Part shown: positions 1 through 11,268 of the stretch, piece after piece
Layout: every line of letters begins with the position of its first letter
Position numbering within the stretch: the stretch's first letter is position 1
Assembly (NCBI GenBank): GCA_000467715.1
Contig: AJFK01000931.1
Location: forward strand, 124,001 to 188,000
Reading direction: 5' to 3'
DNA from: Hysterium pulicare CBS 123377
Lineage: Eukaryota; Ascomycota; Dothideomycetes; Hysteriales; Hysteriaceae
DNA length: 64,000 bases
Program-made: the position numbers and the translations under genes
The notes under the pieces: generated by a model
Told to the model about the DNA's origin: nothing
Databases searched by the model: none
The model's input: only the letters and a program-made list of their open reading frames with translations

Positions 1-854
1 AGTTGAGTTGTTTGGTGTGGGTAGGCTGAAGTGGTGGAGTTGGAGTGTAGTGTAAGAGAGCAAAAGGATGGAGGGCGGCGGGAGGTTTATGTAGGCGGCA
101 GGCAGGCTGGAGTGGCAGTGAAAGCGGTCGGGGTGAGTAATGACCTCAAACGGTCCGTGCGCGCCACTCGCAACACCCTTGCAACTTTGATGGGGAACGT
201 TCGAGCAACTTCGTCAACGCTGAGTCGGCGCAGTCAGTCTGGATGGAAAACTCGACGCCGAAAACTTCACAGCAAAAGATTTCCACGTCACTTGATGGGC
301 AGTGAATACTTTTGTTTGCCATCTCCACGGCCTTCAGAAACTTGCTCGTGGGTGATGGGTGAGTCGGAACTGCTCCCCGCCTCTCTCCGTTATCGCGACT
401 GCCTTGCATGGCATGTGACCTTGCCAGCCTGCCGTGCAGGTGCCTGGATAAGCCGAGCTCCCTGTGGATTACAAACACTTTAGCGAAGCCAGATCCAAGG
501 GCTGCCGTCGCTCCGCATTGCGTTTAATGGCAGTCGCATCCTTTCGACTTATCGCCATCGCCAAACCGTTCGCTCGTTCACGGCAAACCTACATATCTCC
601 GAACTGGGACCGACGTCTTTGAGCATCCTGGTAGCAGCCCTGTGCATCTCCGCCCAGCTTCGTGTATAGCAGACCGCACAGAAATCTTTCACATGAGGAG
701 GAGTTCGATAGGTAATCAACCATGAAAAAGACCAGTTGCGAGACCACCAAGTGTTTTGTTAGAGTCCATGACGTCATCACCATACTCCCACAGAATCCTT
801 GTCTGTCCTATCTCACCAAGAATGTGCTTGCGGTTTTCTAAACAATGCAACCCT
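1..854. other. left-edge stretch without a recognised gene
   Basis: Open frames exist on both strands at 31-483 and 146-478, but they overlap antisense to each other. The plus one begins at a GTG, and neither resembles a known family. The stretch lies just past the stop of the aminotransferase, so part of it is probably that gene's 3' UTR. Nothing else is supported. Confidence 0.5.
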
Positions 855-2445
855 CTACCCATTCAGCGCATTCAGGAGTCTCCTAAACCCCTCCCGCATC
901 GTCAATTCGTCGCGAGAGAAAACTAGACGGAAGAATCCAGCCCTCTCCGAAGCCTGAGCTTTACCGCTTGACAAGAAGACTTTATTTGCTAACATTCTCT
1001 GCGCAAGCTTCTCTTCCCTCTCCCATTCATCTTTTCCATCTTCTTCCTTCAGCCAAGGCGACAAGTCTACCCAGAAGAAGAATCCGGCATTGGAGCCGTG
1101 TCTATACTGGATTCCCGCCTGATCCATTAGGGACCTTGTCAGTCTATTGCTATCTCCGAGCGCCCTTCTGCTTTTTCGAAGGAACTCGTCTAGCCAGACT
1201 TCATCTTCAAGGATGGTCACAGCTATCCTCTCGTCCATCGTACCTGACCAGTGGAATTGCGAAAGGGATCCCATTGCTCGCATTAGCTCTTCGTTTTTTG
1301 ACCAAACGACTCCCATTCTCAAACCACCGCAAGCGAGGTCTTTGGCCATGCCATACAGAAAATGAACATAGTCTGGGTCCATGTACTCCGAATGATCCAA
1401 GGAGAGAATTGAGACAAACGGCACGGCGGAGTCTTCCTGGATGTCGTAGACTGACTGGGAGTACACTTCGTCTGCCAGTAAATGAATCTTGTTCTGATTG
1501 CAGAACTTCATCAGCTCTATGATTGTTTCCTTGGGATAGCACCGGCCAAGAGGATTATGAGGATTACAGAGCATCAGGGCCCGGACGCGAGTACCCGACT
1601 CTTCAGCTGCCTTGCGAGCCTCATCAAAATATCTGACGGCATCTGGAGAAAATTGCTCGGCTCCATGAAAGGGCACAAATATCGGTTCAAGGCTGGAGTG
1701 ATCAGTGTCTTCAGAGACCTCACCGCATTGTTGATAACTTACTTTGCGACTAGACCAAAGTCTTTGGGGAACGCGATATAACTTGGCATCGTCAACAGCA
1801 CGCCATCTCCAGGATCTCCAAGAATCATTCCAAGCATATTGACGATTGAAGTACACCCATTGGCAAAGAAAAGTTCATTTGCCTCCACTGGGACATACGG
1901 ATCAAAATATCTGGAAGCGCTGGTGAGCATAACTAGATTACTTCGCCGGAGAATTGATTTGGCGGGAAACGGACATACTTGTTAATGTACTTCGCCATCG
2001 CTTGACGTAGGCGTCGACTTCCCCATGGCCCCTCGCCGTAGTTGAAGTCATCGCCAGTCAAATGAAGCTATGATGTGCTCAACTAGACGGCTTTTTGTCC
2101 GACACGGGTTGAAGACATACGTCTTTCGATTTGATGAAGTCGGCCACATCATCAAGCATGCTATACTGAGTGAAAGCATCAGCACCCGCGACAAATTTGC
2201 TCCCACACGGCCAATTGGAGGAGTGGCAGGGACTGGGAAAGGGTCTAGTGGCACCATAAAACGAACATAACAAATAGAGAATGTTGAGATACATTTTCAG
2301 CAGTTCCAATATTAACAAGGCCGTGTGGACTTCTTTCTGGATGGTAGCGATCCCCAAGAATCTGACTAGCTATATCTCGCATATTCGGACCAAAAGCTAA
2401 TTCAGCACCCCTTTGACCAAGGTTGGACGCAGTCCCACATGGCAT
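855..2445 (-). CDS. PLP-dependent aminotransferase, ACC-synthase-like family
   Basis: Fold-type I PLP enzyme of the aminotransferase class I/II group, in the branch containing plant ACC synthases and fungal secondary-metabolism aminotransferases such as GliI. Substrate unknown. Five exons splice cleanly: 2445-2293, 2165-2121, 2067-1979, 1919-1743 and 1692-855 (433 aa). Introns carry GTATGT/GTAAGT donors. Joined exons give the family landmarks: NIGTAENY near residue 46, GDDFNYGEGPWG near 70, NPHNPLGR near 198, LADEVYS with the PLP-pyridine Asp near 229, and GMAKDLACGG with the Schiff-base Lys near 272. An ATG at 2445 gives a normal N-terminus. The gene is divergent from the ING/PHD gene, 0.9 kb away. 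No backbone synthase sits nearby, so a pathway cannot be assigned. ACC synthase activity is not implied: most fungal members act in other reactions. Confidence 0.85.
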
Positions 2446-3344
2446 CACGAAGCTCATGACGAAGAATATGAGAGGACTATAGAAGCAAATAATACAGAGG
2501 CAGAAAAGCGTAATGTGCTGGACTTTATCTGTGAGGAAATCGTAGATTTCTAGTGACTCATATGACTCCACAAGACTCTGAATATGGGTAAAAGATAAGG
2601 CGGCCGGCATGCAGACTGCTGCCTTAGTCCACGATTGGTGGTTTTACGGTGTACCTTCTAGGTATACATCAAGTAAGAGATTGAAGCGAACGAGTTCTGC
2701 CTACATGCCAATTCATTCCGCTTCCAAGGTTGCCCATCTGCAATACCACGTTACTACTTATCGCCACTGGATTCCAATTTATTAGAGAGACATTTTGACC
2801 TAAATGTTGAAACACGGGGGTTCCAACATGTAAAGATGTGGATGAGATTAATGACTGTCGTGTATAAAACTACCATTTCGAGACATGAATGTAAACATGC
2901 TAGTACGCGGCCGGTGGATATTCACTAGTTCATCCGATGTTGAATCCTTCTGAGGACAAGTAGAGATAGCGAGGATAATATTCAAGTACAGCCCTCTCGA
3001 ATTGGGGGTTCCAACACGGCGATTGGTGCTGGGATGGTAGAATAACCCTCACTCTCATGGATTGGTGGGGCTAAGCCGGACTTTCTTGGCCCGAGAGCGG
3101 CCTGCAAACGCGACAAACACGACAAACTCAGCTCCCTCTTTCGCGCGGCACTCTACACAGTACCTTTCACGCTTCCAACGCCTCCCTTCCACTATCGCAG
3201 AGCCAAAGTCTTCACCACGCTTCAAATGTCATATAACCCCTTCTCTACCTCGTAGCACCCCCCAGATCGCCTTCCAAAGCGCCGAGCGCACCCGCTGCCA
3301 CCCACTCCAGAAATCTTCCTTCCACAGCTGCTTTTCCGCCCACA
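2446..3344. promoter_or_regulatory. divergent intergenic region, aminotransferase / ING-PHD gene
   Basis: About 900 bp separate the two divergent start codons and should hold both promoters. The 200 bp before the plus-strand ATG are pyrimidine-rich, as is common for fungal core promoters. No specific binding site was recognised. Short open frames here are shadows. Confidence 0.45.
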
Positions 3345-5507
3345 ATGCCTCCTGCAGGCAGCTCCCGCGCCGGCATGGCTGCAGGAGCCTCGGACAGACG
3401 TCAATCAGCTCGACAGGGCCGTACGAGCGTCACTAGGCCGTCAAATTACTATGCTCGAACCTTTACTGGACGGGTGGGCGCTATGGGCGGCATGGAGCAG
3501 ACACCACCAGCTACGAACAACACCCCCGGCTTTCTGCCCGCCCTCACACACTTTACATACGCTGTAGATGCCTTGCCGAAAGAGCTGATCAAACATTTCT
3601 CTATGTTCAAGGAAGTAGAGGCGAAGATCCATGATCCAGAGCATGTGCTTCAGCTCCTGCTGGACGAGATCGCACGACAGCCCAATCCGACGTTATCGCA
3701 GCGGCGTCTTCCTCAGAGCCAATCTGGCCTTACAAGAACAAATAGTACGAATGGTAGTATCAATGGGTCCATACCGCAAGACGGCGCTGCGCGTCATCAG
3801 CAGCTCTCGGTTGAGCTGTTCCCTGCCGATTTCCAAAAGCTCCCGCCCGAGGAGCAAGCAGATCTTCGCAAGCGACAGCTTTTCTTTCGCCTGCGCATGG
3901 TGATTGCTTCCATGCTGCCTACGCTCGACGAGAAGTTAGTTGTTCTCACTGCCGCAAAGGTGACCAAGGACAAGGGTTTAGCTCGCATGAATAGTTCATA
4001 CCCAAAGATTGACGCAGAAATAAGCGAAGAGGCACGTTATGGTAGTTTGAACCACTGGGCATACGCGGACAAAGAGGAGAAGAAGAAAGGAGAACGACAT
4101 CGGCGCGAGGTAGTTTCGGCGAACAACCTAGCCGCAGCCGCACAAGTTATCCATGATGCCGATACAATTGCCGCAAAGAGCGAAGCTAGGCGTGAAGCAA
4201 TGTTGGCGAACAAGCGAAGCCGACATCAACATGTCGATTCCGACTTTGACGAGAGGCCAACTAAGAAACAGACAAAGGCGCGGAAGGTGGCAGGGGAAGC
4301 GGCATCTGGAGTGGACAAAGTATTCGGATTGGGTATATCTGCTCATGGAAATACAGGCCAGGGAAAGAGAAAGAAAGCGGAAAGGGCTGCTGCGGTCGCT
4401 GCTCCAGCGATGGAACGGTCGCTGAGCAGCGCGCTGAACAACGCTGGAGCTGGAGGACGAAGCGGCACAAGTCCAAGAGCTACACCAGGAGCCGAGACTA
4501 CCAGGAGAAAACCTAAGCAACCGCCAGCGCAAGCGCTGCCTCGAAAACGGTCAGTAGCCCAAGAATTAACTCCCCCAGCCTTCGGACTGACCCGCGTTCG
4601 CAGTGCCGCTATGGGAGCCCACTCACCACCTTTGGCATCCTCACCACTTGCTGGCACGTTCGCAACTTCAAGGGAAATACTTGCTGCTGCACAGCGTCCT
4701 CAATCATCTCGTATGCGGAAGAATTCGATCGCAAATTCCGTAGCCTCCGCAGTTCAAGAGGCTCCACTTGGTCGTCGCCCCTCCTCATCCCACTCGAACC
4801 GTCAAGCCAATAATAGCAGTGCCATACAAGACCAGTTGGAGCAAGCTGCTGGGATCAATAGAGACAATCTCTCAGGAAAAGGCGACTCCACGCCAAAGGA
4901 ACCATCAGAAGCAAATGGCACGATCGAATCATCAAATCTAAAACGCGAAGAAATTGAGGTGCAGGAGCCAGAACAGATGGAGATAGAACCTCCAGCTCCA
5001 GCTCCTGTGACTACGCGCGCAGGCAGGACATCTAAGACCGCAACGCCCATTGTAGGCACATTCCCAGAGGTCCCTATGGTGCGAAGTCGTAGTACCCGCA
5101 ACGCCAACGGCGGAAACTCGCATACCTCGTCCGAGACCAACAACAGCGGTACCACGGCCACGGGCAAGCGTTCCCACAAAAAGGGCGCATCCATTTCTCA
5201 ACCTGCACCCATACCTGTACCTGCCCTCGACCCTGACGATGACGCCAGTAGTCCTCCAGCTGAGGAGCTGTCTGATGGCGCAGACGAAGACGGTGATGAG
5301 CCGCGGTATTGCTACTGCAATGAAGTCAGCTATGGCCATATGATTGCTTGCGATAACGACAGCTGTCCACGCGAATGGTTTCATCTTGCGTGTGTTAATA
5401 TGGAGAAGGCACCGAATGCAAGAACCAAGTGGTACTGCAGTGATGAGTGCAAGGACATTGCAAATAGGGCCAAACTTAAAGGAAGTAGGCCGGTAAGCAG
5501 GCAGTAA
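3345..5507 (+). CDS. ING-family PHD-finger protein, Pho23-like
   Basis: Chromatin reader of the ING family. Yeast Pho23 is the ING subunit of the Rpd3L histone deacetylase and its PHD finger binds H3K4me3. Intronless, 720 aa. The N-terminal ING region (about residues 58-115) contains the TPGFLPALTHFTYAVDALPK stretch and is followed by FSMFKEVEAK. A basic, glutamine/alanine-rich helical stretch lies near 250-330 with Lys/Arg clusters (KKQTKARK, GKRKKAE) that may be NLSs. A long Ser/Pro-rich disordered middle follows. A C-terminal C4HC3 PHD finger spans about 656-702 (CYC, ACDNDSC, WFHLAC, WYCSDEC). A short basic tail ends the protein. The long linker is normal for filamentous-fungal versions and much longer than animal INGs. 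Assignment to Pho23 rather than Yng1/Yng2 rests on the N-terminal wording and domain order, and is an inference. Confidence 0.8.
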   Translation: MPPAGSSRAGMAAGASDRRQSARQGRTSVTRPSNYYARTFTGRVGAMGGMEQTPPATNNTPGFLPALTHFTYAVDALPKELIKHFSMFKEVEAKIHDPEHVLQLLLDEIARQPNPTLSQRRLPQSQSGLTRTNSTNGSINGSIPQDGAARHQQLSVELFPADFQKLPPEEQADLRKRQLFFRLRMVIASMLPTLDEKLVVLTAAKVTKDKGLARMNSSYPKIDAEISEEARYGSLNHWAYADKEEKKKGERHRREVVSANNLAAAAQVIHDADTIAAKSEARREAMLANKRSRHQHVDSDFDERPTKKQTKARKVAGEAASGVDKVFGLGISAHGNTGQGKRKKAERAAAVAAPAMERSLSSALNNAGAGGRSGTSPRATPGAETTRRKPKQPPAQALPRKRSVAQELTPPAFGLTRVRSAAMGAHSPPLASSPLAGTFATSREILAAAQRPQSSRMRKNSIANSVASAVQEAPLGRRPSSSHSNRQANNSSAIQDQLEQAAGINRDNLSGKGDSTPKEPSEANGTIESSNLKREEIEVQEPEQMEIEPPAPAPVTTRAGRTSKTATPIVGTFPEVPMVRSRSTRNANGGNSHTSSETNNSGTTATGKRSHKKGASISQPAPIPVPALDPDDDASSPPAEELSDGADEDGDEPRYCYCNEVSYGHMIACDNDSCPREWFHLACVNMEKAPNARTKWYCSDECKDIANRAKLKGSRPVSRQ

Positions 5508-6790
5508 GGCTTTCCCCGGGCCGCGTCTCCTACATTTCATGTGAAGACCGGGGCTTTTGTAGGAATATGGGTGGACTTTCGTGTGGGTCGCGTCGAATCT
5601 AACGGTTCGGTAACGATGTTATGTCAGTAAGGATTTTATTGCAGGGACTGGCGGCAATCTGGCTGGCAGGTCATACAGACCTAGCTTCACGTCTATATGG
5701 TCGTTGGCATTTGGGTGGAGGAATAGAGGAATGACTCAACGCACATTTGGGCTGGCTCCGCGGATCTGGGTATTCGGCCTATGGCTTGCCTTGGCAATGT
5801 CGTCTTTGCTTTAGGATTTCCTTTCTTCCTTCTTCAACCTCTTCACAAGCTCTTTCCATATGCTGCAGCGTAGAGCCGGAGTTTTCTAAACCTTGGCGCG
5901 CTCTCTTGTCAAAGCTAAGCGTTGCGTCCTCCCGCATCTTTGGCGTCTCTTTTTTCCTTCTCTTTCGAGTGTACCACATTCGATTGTATTGTACGTGTAC
6001 CTAGGACTAGATTGGCGAATGTATGAAATGAACGATCATTGAATGTTTTTATGCTTGGTTTTGATGTGAGACCGTGTTGAAAGCGACAGGATATCGTGTG
6101 ACTATCCTCAATGGAATTGCTCGAAGGAAAAGATGTCACTGGGTATGAGCGTGATGTGGAGATGAATGGGCGTTTGCATTTAGGCTTACATACTCCGCTT
6201 ACTTGGGTATCAAGGTTCCCTCGAGGCGGGTTTCAAAGAGGATTCGCGAGTCAGAATACGCAGAAAGGAAAGTCCATGTGGTGAATTTTGAAGGGATGGA
6301 TGGATGAAGTTGATGTTGAGGGCGCAGATGCTGAATGTTCGGAAAGGCCCACGGAAGAATTTTAGTGTCCCAAGCGGACAACCAACCTTCCACTAGTACA
6401 CATTTACAGTCGAGAGGAATGGATGTAAACCCATTAGGGGTCAATAAATTATTCTTACTCCTCCTCAAGGAGGACTCTACGTATCTAGATCGCAAAGCCA
6501 ATACATATCCCAACGATTTCAAAAACACCGAATGTGACGGTGCATGCAGTACGTAGGTCGTTTTTCTAGCGACACCGCTGATTATGCTTCAAACGCCCAC
6601 AATGCAATGTCAGTCAAGCAGAATTTATATGCTACATGAAGAAGATCCACTCCAGAAAGCTTTTCGTAAGCATGCGTATGTTCGAAAGACCAATGTCCAA
6701 AGCTAAATCAATATGTAGAAGTAGAAGTAGGAGTCGGTAAAAGTGAATGTAAAAGGCGATGCGTGTAGTGTTTCATAACATAGGAGTATT
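5508..6790. other. convergent 3' intergenic region
   Basis: Space of 1.28 kb between the stops of two convergent genes (ING/PHD on plus, Uds1 on minus). It is moderately AT-rich in places and is expected to hold both 3' UTRs. Open frames at 5747-6004, 5915-6139 and 6199-6528 show no family resemblance. No gene seen. Confidence 0.5.
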
Positions 6791-9553
6791 CTATGCCGTC
6801 ATGGTTTTGCTTAAACTTGACTTTTGCGGAGCTTGCTCTCTTCGTAATGACCGTACGACAGCTTCAAGTTTCCGTCGTTCTTCTTGCTCGGCCTATACCA
6901 GAATGTTAGTTAGGAATCACGAGGGCGTGGCTTACACCTTGAAACATACCCTTAGAGCCTTGAGTCCCTCAGCAGTCCGATCTCTCATCATCTTCCTAAA
7001 GTCTTCTCTCAACATCTTAATACTCGTCGCCTCCATCGTAGCTTGCCCATTCGGGCCACCTGGACTCCTGACTCCGAGCCATCGGACTCTCTCGTCACTA
7101 AGTTCCATCTCCAAAGATTCCTTGTCATCTCGAAGAGCATCTATCATGGCCTCAAAGTGGTCACGGTCTTTCTCGTTCTGGATAGAGTCTCTGGTAAGAG
7201 CCTCGTATTCTTGAGCTATGGCCGCTAATTCCTGTTTCAAGTTTCGCACAGTCTCACCAGCAGCGGTATCTTGCTGAGAAGCGGATTGCTGAACACGGCG
7301 TAAACTCTCCACTTCTTGGGCTAAAGCGGCATTCTTTGCACCCAGGTCGTCGAGTTCCTTCTTGATGGTTGGATTCGCCGCAACTTCGGCGGCTCGTTCG
7401 GCGCGAGAGCCGTATGCACCATCAAGCTCTGCGCGTGCTACAGTAACTTCGGTTTGAAGACGGACGACTTCACCTTCCAGCTCTCTCAGCTCTTGTTCTT
7501 TGGCTCTCACCGCAGCAGCGGCTTCAGCGGTACGAGATTCCGCTGCTTCTTTCTCCGAGCTTGCAGAACGTAGAGAACTATCCAGAAGCTCAATTCGAGA
7601 AGAAGTCTCCGCAAGCTGAGCTCTGAGCTCGGCAGCTTCAATACGTGCATCATCTTGATGATCTCTAAGTTGCGCTTCCAACGCCTGGTAGCGATCTTCA
7701 GCGCCACGCAAGGCCTCTAAATCAGAATTCTTGTGTTGTTCATCAAAGTCTTCAAGCTGGGCAATTGCACGGTCAAGTTCGCGTTCGACTTCGGCCTTTT
7801 CCGAGCGTGTCTGGTTGATCTGTTCATTGAACCGAGCGAATTCAGCTTCTTTCTGTGCGTCGGACTTGCTGTTGAGCTCCCTTTGCTGTTTAATCTGGCG
7901 GCGAAGAATGCTCTCCTTTTCCTTGAGCGTCGTTGCGCGACTATACAGCCATTGCACTTTGGTCGAAAATGCTCCGAGAGAGAACTCCTCGTTTGGATTT
8001 CCGTCTTCATCTGGAGACATGTCGCTTTCTCCATCAGCATCTCCTGCAAGCATCTGCCTCCGTTGTAGCCTCCGTTGACGAGCTTCTTCCTCGCCCGCTT
8101 GAATGATCGACCAAAGACCAGTCAACACGACCTCGTATTGAGAGTCCTGATTCTGATTTGAGAGTTTGCTTCGAAGCTCGGTTATGGATTCCGACATGGA
8201 GTAATGCGTCTGTTCAATGCTGTAGAAGGCTTCTTCCATGTAGTTGATCTGCTCTTGCGATCCTCCTCCAGAGATAATGGGAGGTGGAGGGTAATCCTCA
8301 TTTGCCGAATCGTTGCGTGATGAGCTAAGCATGGCGTACAACTGGTTGTTGATACCTTCTAAACGTCCTTCGATAGCATTCAATGAATGCCTGGAAGCGT
8401 TCCTCATGTTGCTTTGCTCAGCTTCCATATCACGTAAACCCTGGTGTAGAAAGTCCAATTGGCGGTCCACTAGTGAGGTTTGTTGCACATTTTGAGATTC
8501 CGTGCTCTTCGGGGCAGTCGAGTATCCCTGGTTTCGCTCAGGGTTTGCTTGAACAATCAGCTCCCTCAACCGATCGTTCAGTTCCTCCAATCGTTTCTCT
8601 ACCGAAATCAGGCGCTGGCTCTGTTGCTCAATGGCTTGGTGATGAGTACCATTCTTCAACGCATCCATTAGTCCGTCGAGATTCTCCGGGGATCGGTATA
8701 AGCTCCTCTCGTCAAAATTGTCCTCAGTTTTGCCTCGATTACTCCGCCCGTTTTCATAAGTGTATATGCTTGCTGGACTATCAGGTCGTCCGCCTTGTGC
8801 TAGGTTATCTGGGAGTCCTGGCTGGGAGTTTTGGCTATGTTTTGAAGGGCCCTCGTGCGTGATTTGCAGTATTCCTGCTGTGTGTTGTAGCAATTGGGTT
8901 TGGATTTGTCGAGCTCGTGCTTCCAGCTGCAACAGGTCGCGAGATAGCTCGGCACATTTCTTCGAACTCGCTGCCACTTCGTCTCCAGCTTTTACACTAG
9001 GGTCGTTCTTGAAGCTATCTTTGCTCCCTCTGCTCCCGAAACTTCTTCTATGCCCCTTAGGCTCTTTCTTGGAGTATAAACGGTTTAAAGACTGCGCCGC
9101 GTCGCGTACTTTAGACTCGAGGGCTAATTTGCGCTGCAGAGCATCTATCCTTGAGTGAAGGGTCTGCTGTTCCTTCTTTAGTGCTTCAACCTCTTCAAAA
9201 GCCAAAATGTCGTAGCTCTGACTGTCACTCATTGCAGTCTCAACCAAAAGGTGCATAGCCACCGGATCATTGTTGAGGATCTCGGTGTTCCTTCTCTTAC
9301 TTCCGCGGGCACTGTCCGTGTTCGACTCGGCGGCAAACCCTTTCCTTCCCTCTAGAAACACGTCGGGAGGGGGAATAAAGGCATTGCTGCCGTATCGCGG
9401 TGCAGCTTGGTACATGGTTTCGCTGAAGGGTGGAGATGCGCCGCCCATGTAGGAAGGGTAATTGGAGGTAGGAGAAGGATAGTCATAGAGCGGACGGGGG
9501 CTCAGGGCGTCCGCAGGGGGAGGATATTGACTTCGTAAGCCATTGGACTGCAT
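6791..9553 (-). CDS. Uds1-domain (up-regulated during septation) coiled-coil protein
   Basis: Long coiled-coil protein carrying the fungal Uds1 domain, named after a fission-yeast gene induced during septation. A cytoskeletal or septation role is inferred only from the family name. Two exons: 9553-6950 and 6892-6791, joined across a 57-nt intron with GTATGT and TATAG ends (901 aa). The first 80 residues are Pro/Ser/Tyr-rich and disordered. The Uds1 signature lies near 95-165 (HLLVETAMSDSQSYDILAFE, then LALESKVRDAAQSLNRLYS). A Ser-rich linker is followed by predicted coiled coil from about residue 540 to the end, rich in Glu, Ala, Leu and Arg heptads. The ATG at 9553 is used because the longer frame begins at TTG. 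The last 33 residues come only from the second exon. Confidence 0.85.
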
Positions 9554-10088
9554 TGTCGCCAGAGTCGGTCGCAAGGCCGGACAGCCAGGTTGACGCCTGT
9601 GGGGAGGCGCAGTGAAGGATCGGACCGAATGGGGCGGATTGGAACCGCTAGAAAAGGATCAAATGAAGGAGGAGGTTAAGCTGTCATGGCGAGCGATGCA
9701 TGATTTTGAGTCTCTTTGAGGAAGGGCAGGGGAGGGGAGGGCGTGGTAAAGGGGACAAGAAAAGGATGATATTTCTTTGGCGTCTAGGAATCGGCTTCAG
9801 GGGGCCGGCATGCTGGGTTCGGGGAAGGGCTGAGGTGCGCGCGAACAGGCAGGGGTTTCGCCCAGGAACAACGGGGGCTGCCTTCGCTAAGTAAGCCCAA
9901 ATCAGCAAGCTCGTGAATCTGCATCACGTTCTTTTCGGCATCGAACTGTCGTTCACTTGTTCATCCTCTTTGTCCTAGATCTGCTCCAAACCTTGCTTCT
10001 GGTCTCCTTGGCCACCCTTTCTGTCGCTGTGGGAAGCTATCTACTGAAGGAAACTGTGATTTGTGACAGCACGCCTCTCATCACAGCC
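9554..10088. promoter_or_regulatory. divergent promoter region, Uds1 gene / NAT gene
   Basis: About 535 bp between divergent ATGs. It contains a purine-rich run near 9719-9770. An open frame from 9957 joins the NAT frame but starts at TTG, so it is treated as 5' UTR. No specific regulatory site recognised. Confidence 0.45.
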
Positions 10089-11114
10089 ATGGCATCCCAG
10101 AGGCCAATCTTCACAAAAGAGCAGGTCACGGCATACTTTGATCGCGTCAAGCTCCCTCCAAAGTATCGCAAATACACTGTTGCGGATGACACGCCTGAAG
10201 TGACCCTAGAGTTTCTAGCTCGCCTTCAAAAATACCATCTCGCTGAAGTACCATTTGAGAACTTGGCCTTGCATTACTCTCACCATCGGCAAATCTCCAT
10301 CAATGTCAATCAGCTCTACAAAAAGATTGTACAAGACAACAATGGACGGGGGGGCTACTGCATGGAAAACAACTGCATCTTTGGCACATTACTTCGGTCA
10401 CTTGGGTTCACCATGTATTCTGCTGGTGCACGCGTGTATGATGGTGTCAATTGGACTGGCTGGGAAGTTTGCCAGCACTGAAAGTTCAGCTGGTCCACTT
10501 AATGCAATGATTGCTACACGCTCAGTAAATAACCCTTCGGTCCTAACAGGAGCCACATGGTTAGCATTGTCTGCATCGGAAATAATAGATACCATGTAGA
10601 CGTCGGTTTTGGTGGTAATGGTCCCACTTGCCCACTCCAATTGGACAGCGCCGGGACCGTCCGTACAGACATATATCCTGCATCTGTGCGTCTTCAATGG
10701 CGGAACATCGAAGCAAATACGGATCCCCATCAGCGCTTATGGGTGTACGAACATCGACAGGATGATGATAGTGATTTCAAGCAGATATATTGCTTTACCG
10801 AGCTTGAATTTCTTCCAGCTGATTATAACCTCATGAACTACTACACCAGCACTAGCCCGAAGACCATCTTTACTCAACTAGTTATCTGTGAGAAGAAGGT
10901 GCTAGGAGGTGAAACGAATGAGGATGTAATAGGACAGGTAATTCTTCTGGGACATTCAGTCAAGTGGAGGATTAATGGCCAAAAAGGAAGGGAAGAGCAA
11001 TTTGAGAGTGAAGGAGATCGGGTCAGGGCGTTGGAAGACGTGTTTGGCATCAGGCTGAGCGAAGTGGACCGGGAAAGTGTTCACGGACTGGTGACAGAAA
11101 TCAAGAAGGAATAA
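10089..11114 (+). CDS. arylamine N-acetyltransferase (NAT)
   Basis: Cytosolic acetyl-CoA-dependent transferase of the NAT family (EC 2.3.1.5). Fungal members acylate arylamines and can detoxify benzoxazolinone-type compounds. The Cys-His-Asp catalytic triad is visible: Cys in GRGGYCMENN (near residue 84), His in SHMVSIV, and Asp in YHVDVGFGG. An ATG at 10089 gives the usual family N-terminus (FTKEQVTAYFDRVKLP). One intron lies between Cys and His. The only phase-correct canonical choice I find is donor 10436 (GTATGA) and acceptor 10549, joining ARV to SHMV (303 aa). That removes the segment YDGVNWTGW, which looks like the conserved loop before the His. The exact splice is therefore uncertain. 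The last 100 residues, with ITEIKKE-like ending, are the normal C-terminal lobe. Confidence 0.85.
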
Positions 11115-11268
11115 AGGACACTGAAAAGCACCGATATGAAGTTGGTGGTTTGCTGCATCACTGTATGATGGGAGTGGACAGTGGGGACTGCTTTACTTAA
11201 TTGCATGCCTCAATGTGTACAGTAGATGAAGTCCTTTAGAACATGATGAAATGAATTTTCGTGTGATT
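11115..11268. other. short convergent 3' region
   Basis: About 150 bp between the stops of the NAT gene (plus) and the NDUFA1-like gene (minus). The two transcripts' 3' UTRs probably overlap here. Confidence 0.4.

Noticed and set aside
31-483. 150-codon plus frame at the left edge
   Set aside because: Starts at GTG, overlaps an antisense frame, low-complexity start, no family resemblance.
968-1522. 184-codon plus frame inside the aminotransferase
   Set aside because: Antisense shadow of a well-supported coding exon.
9957-10088. N-terminal extension of NAT with a hydrophobic helix (LDLLQTLLLVSLATLSVAVG)
   Set aside because: It begins at TTG. NAT enzymes are cytosolic and the ATG at 10089 gives the standard start, so this is read as 5' UTR.
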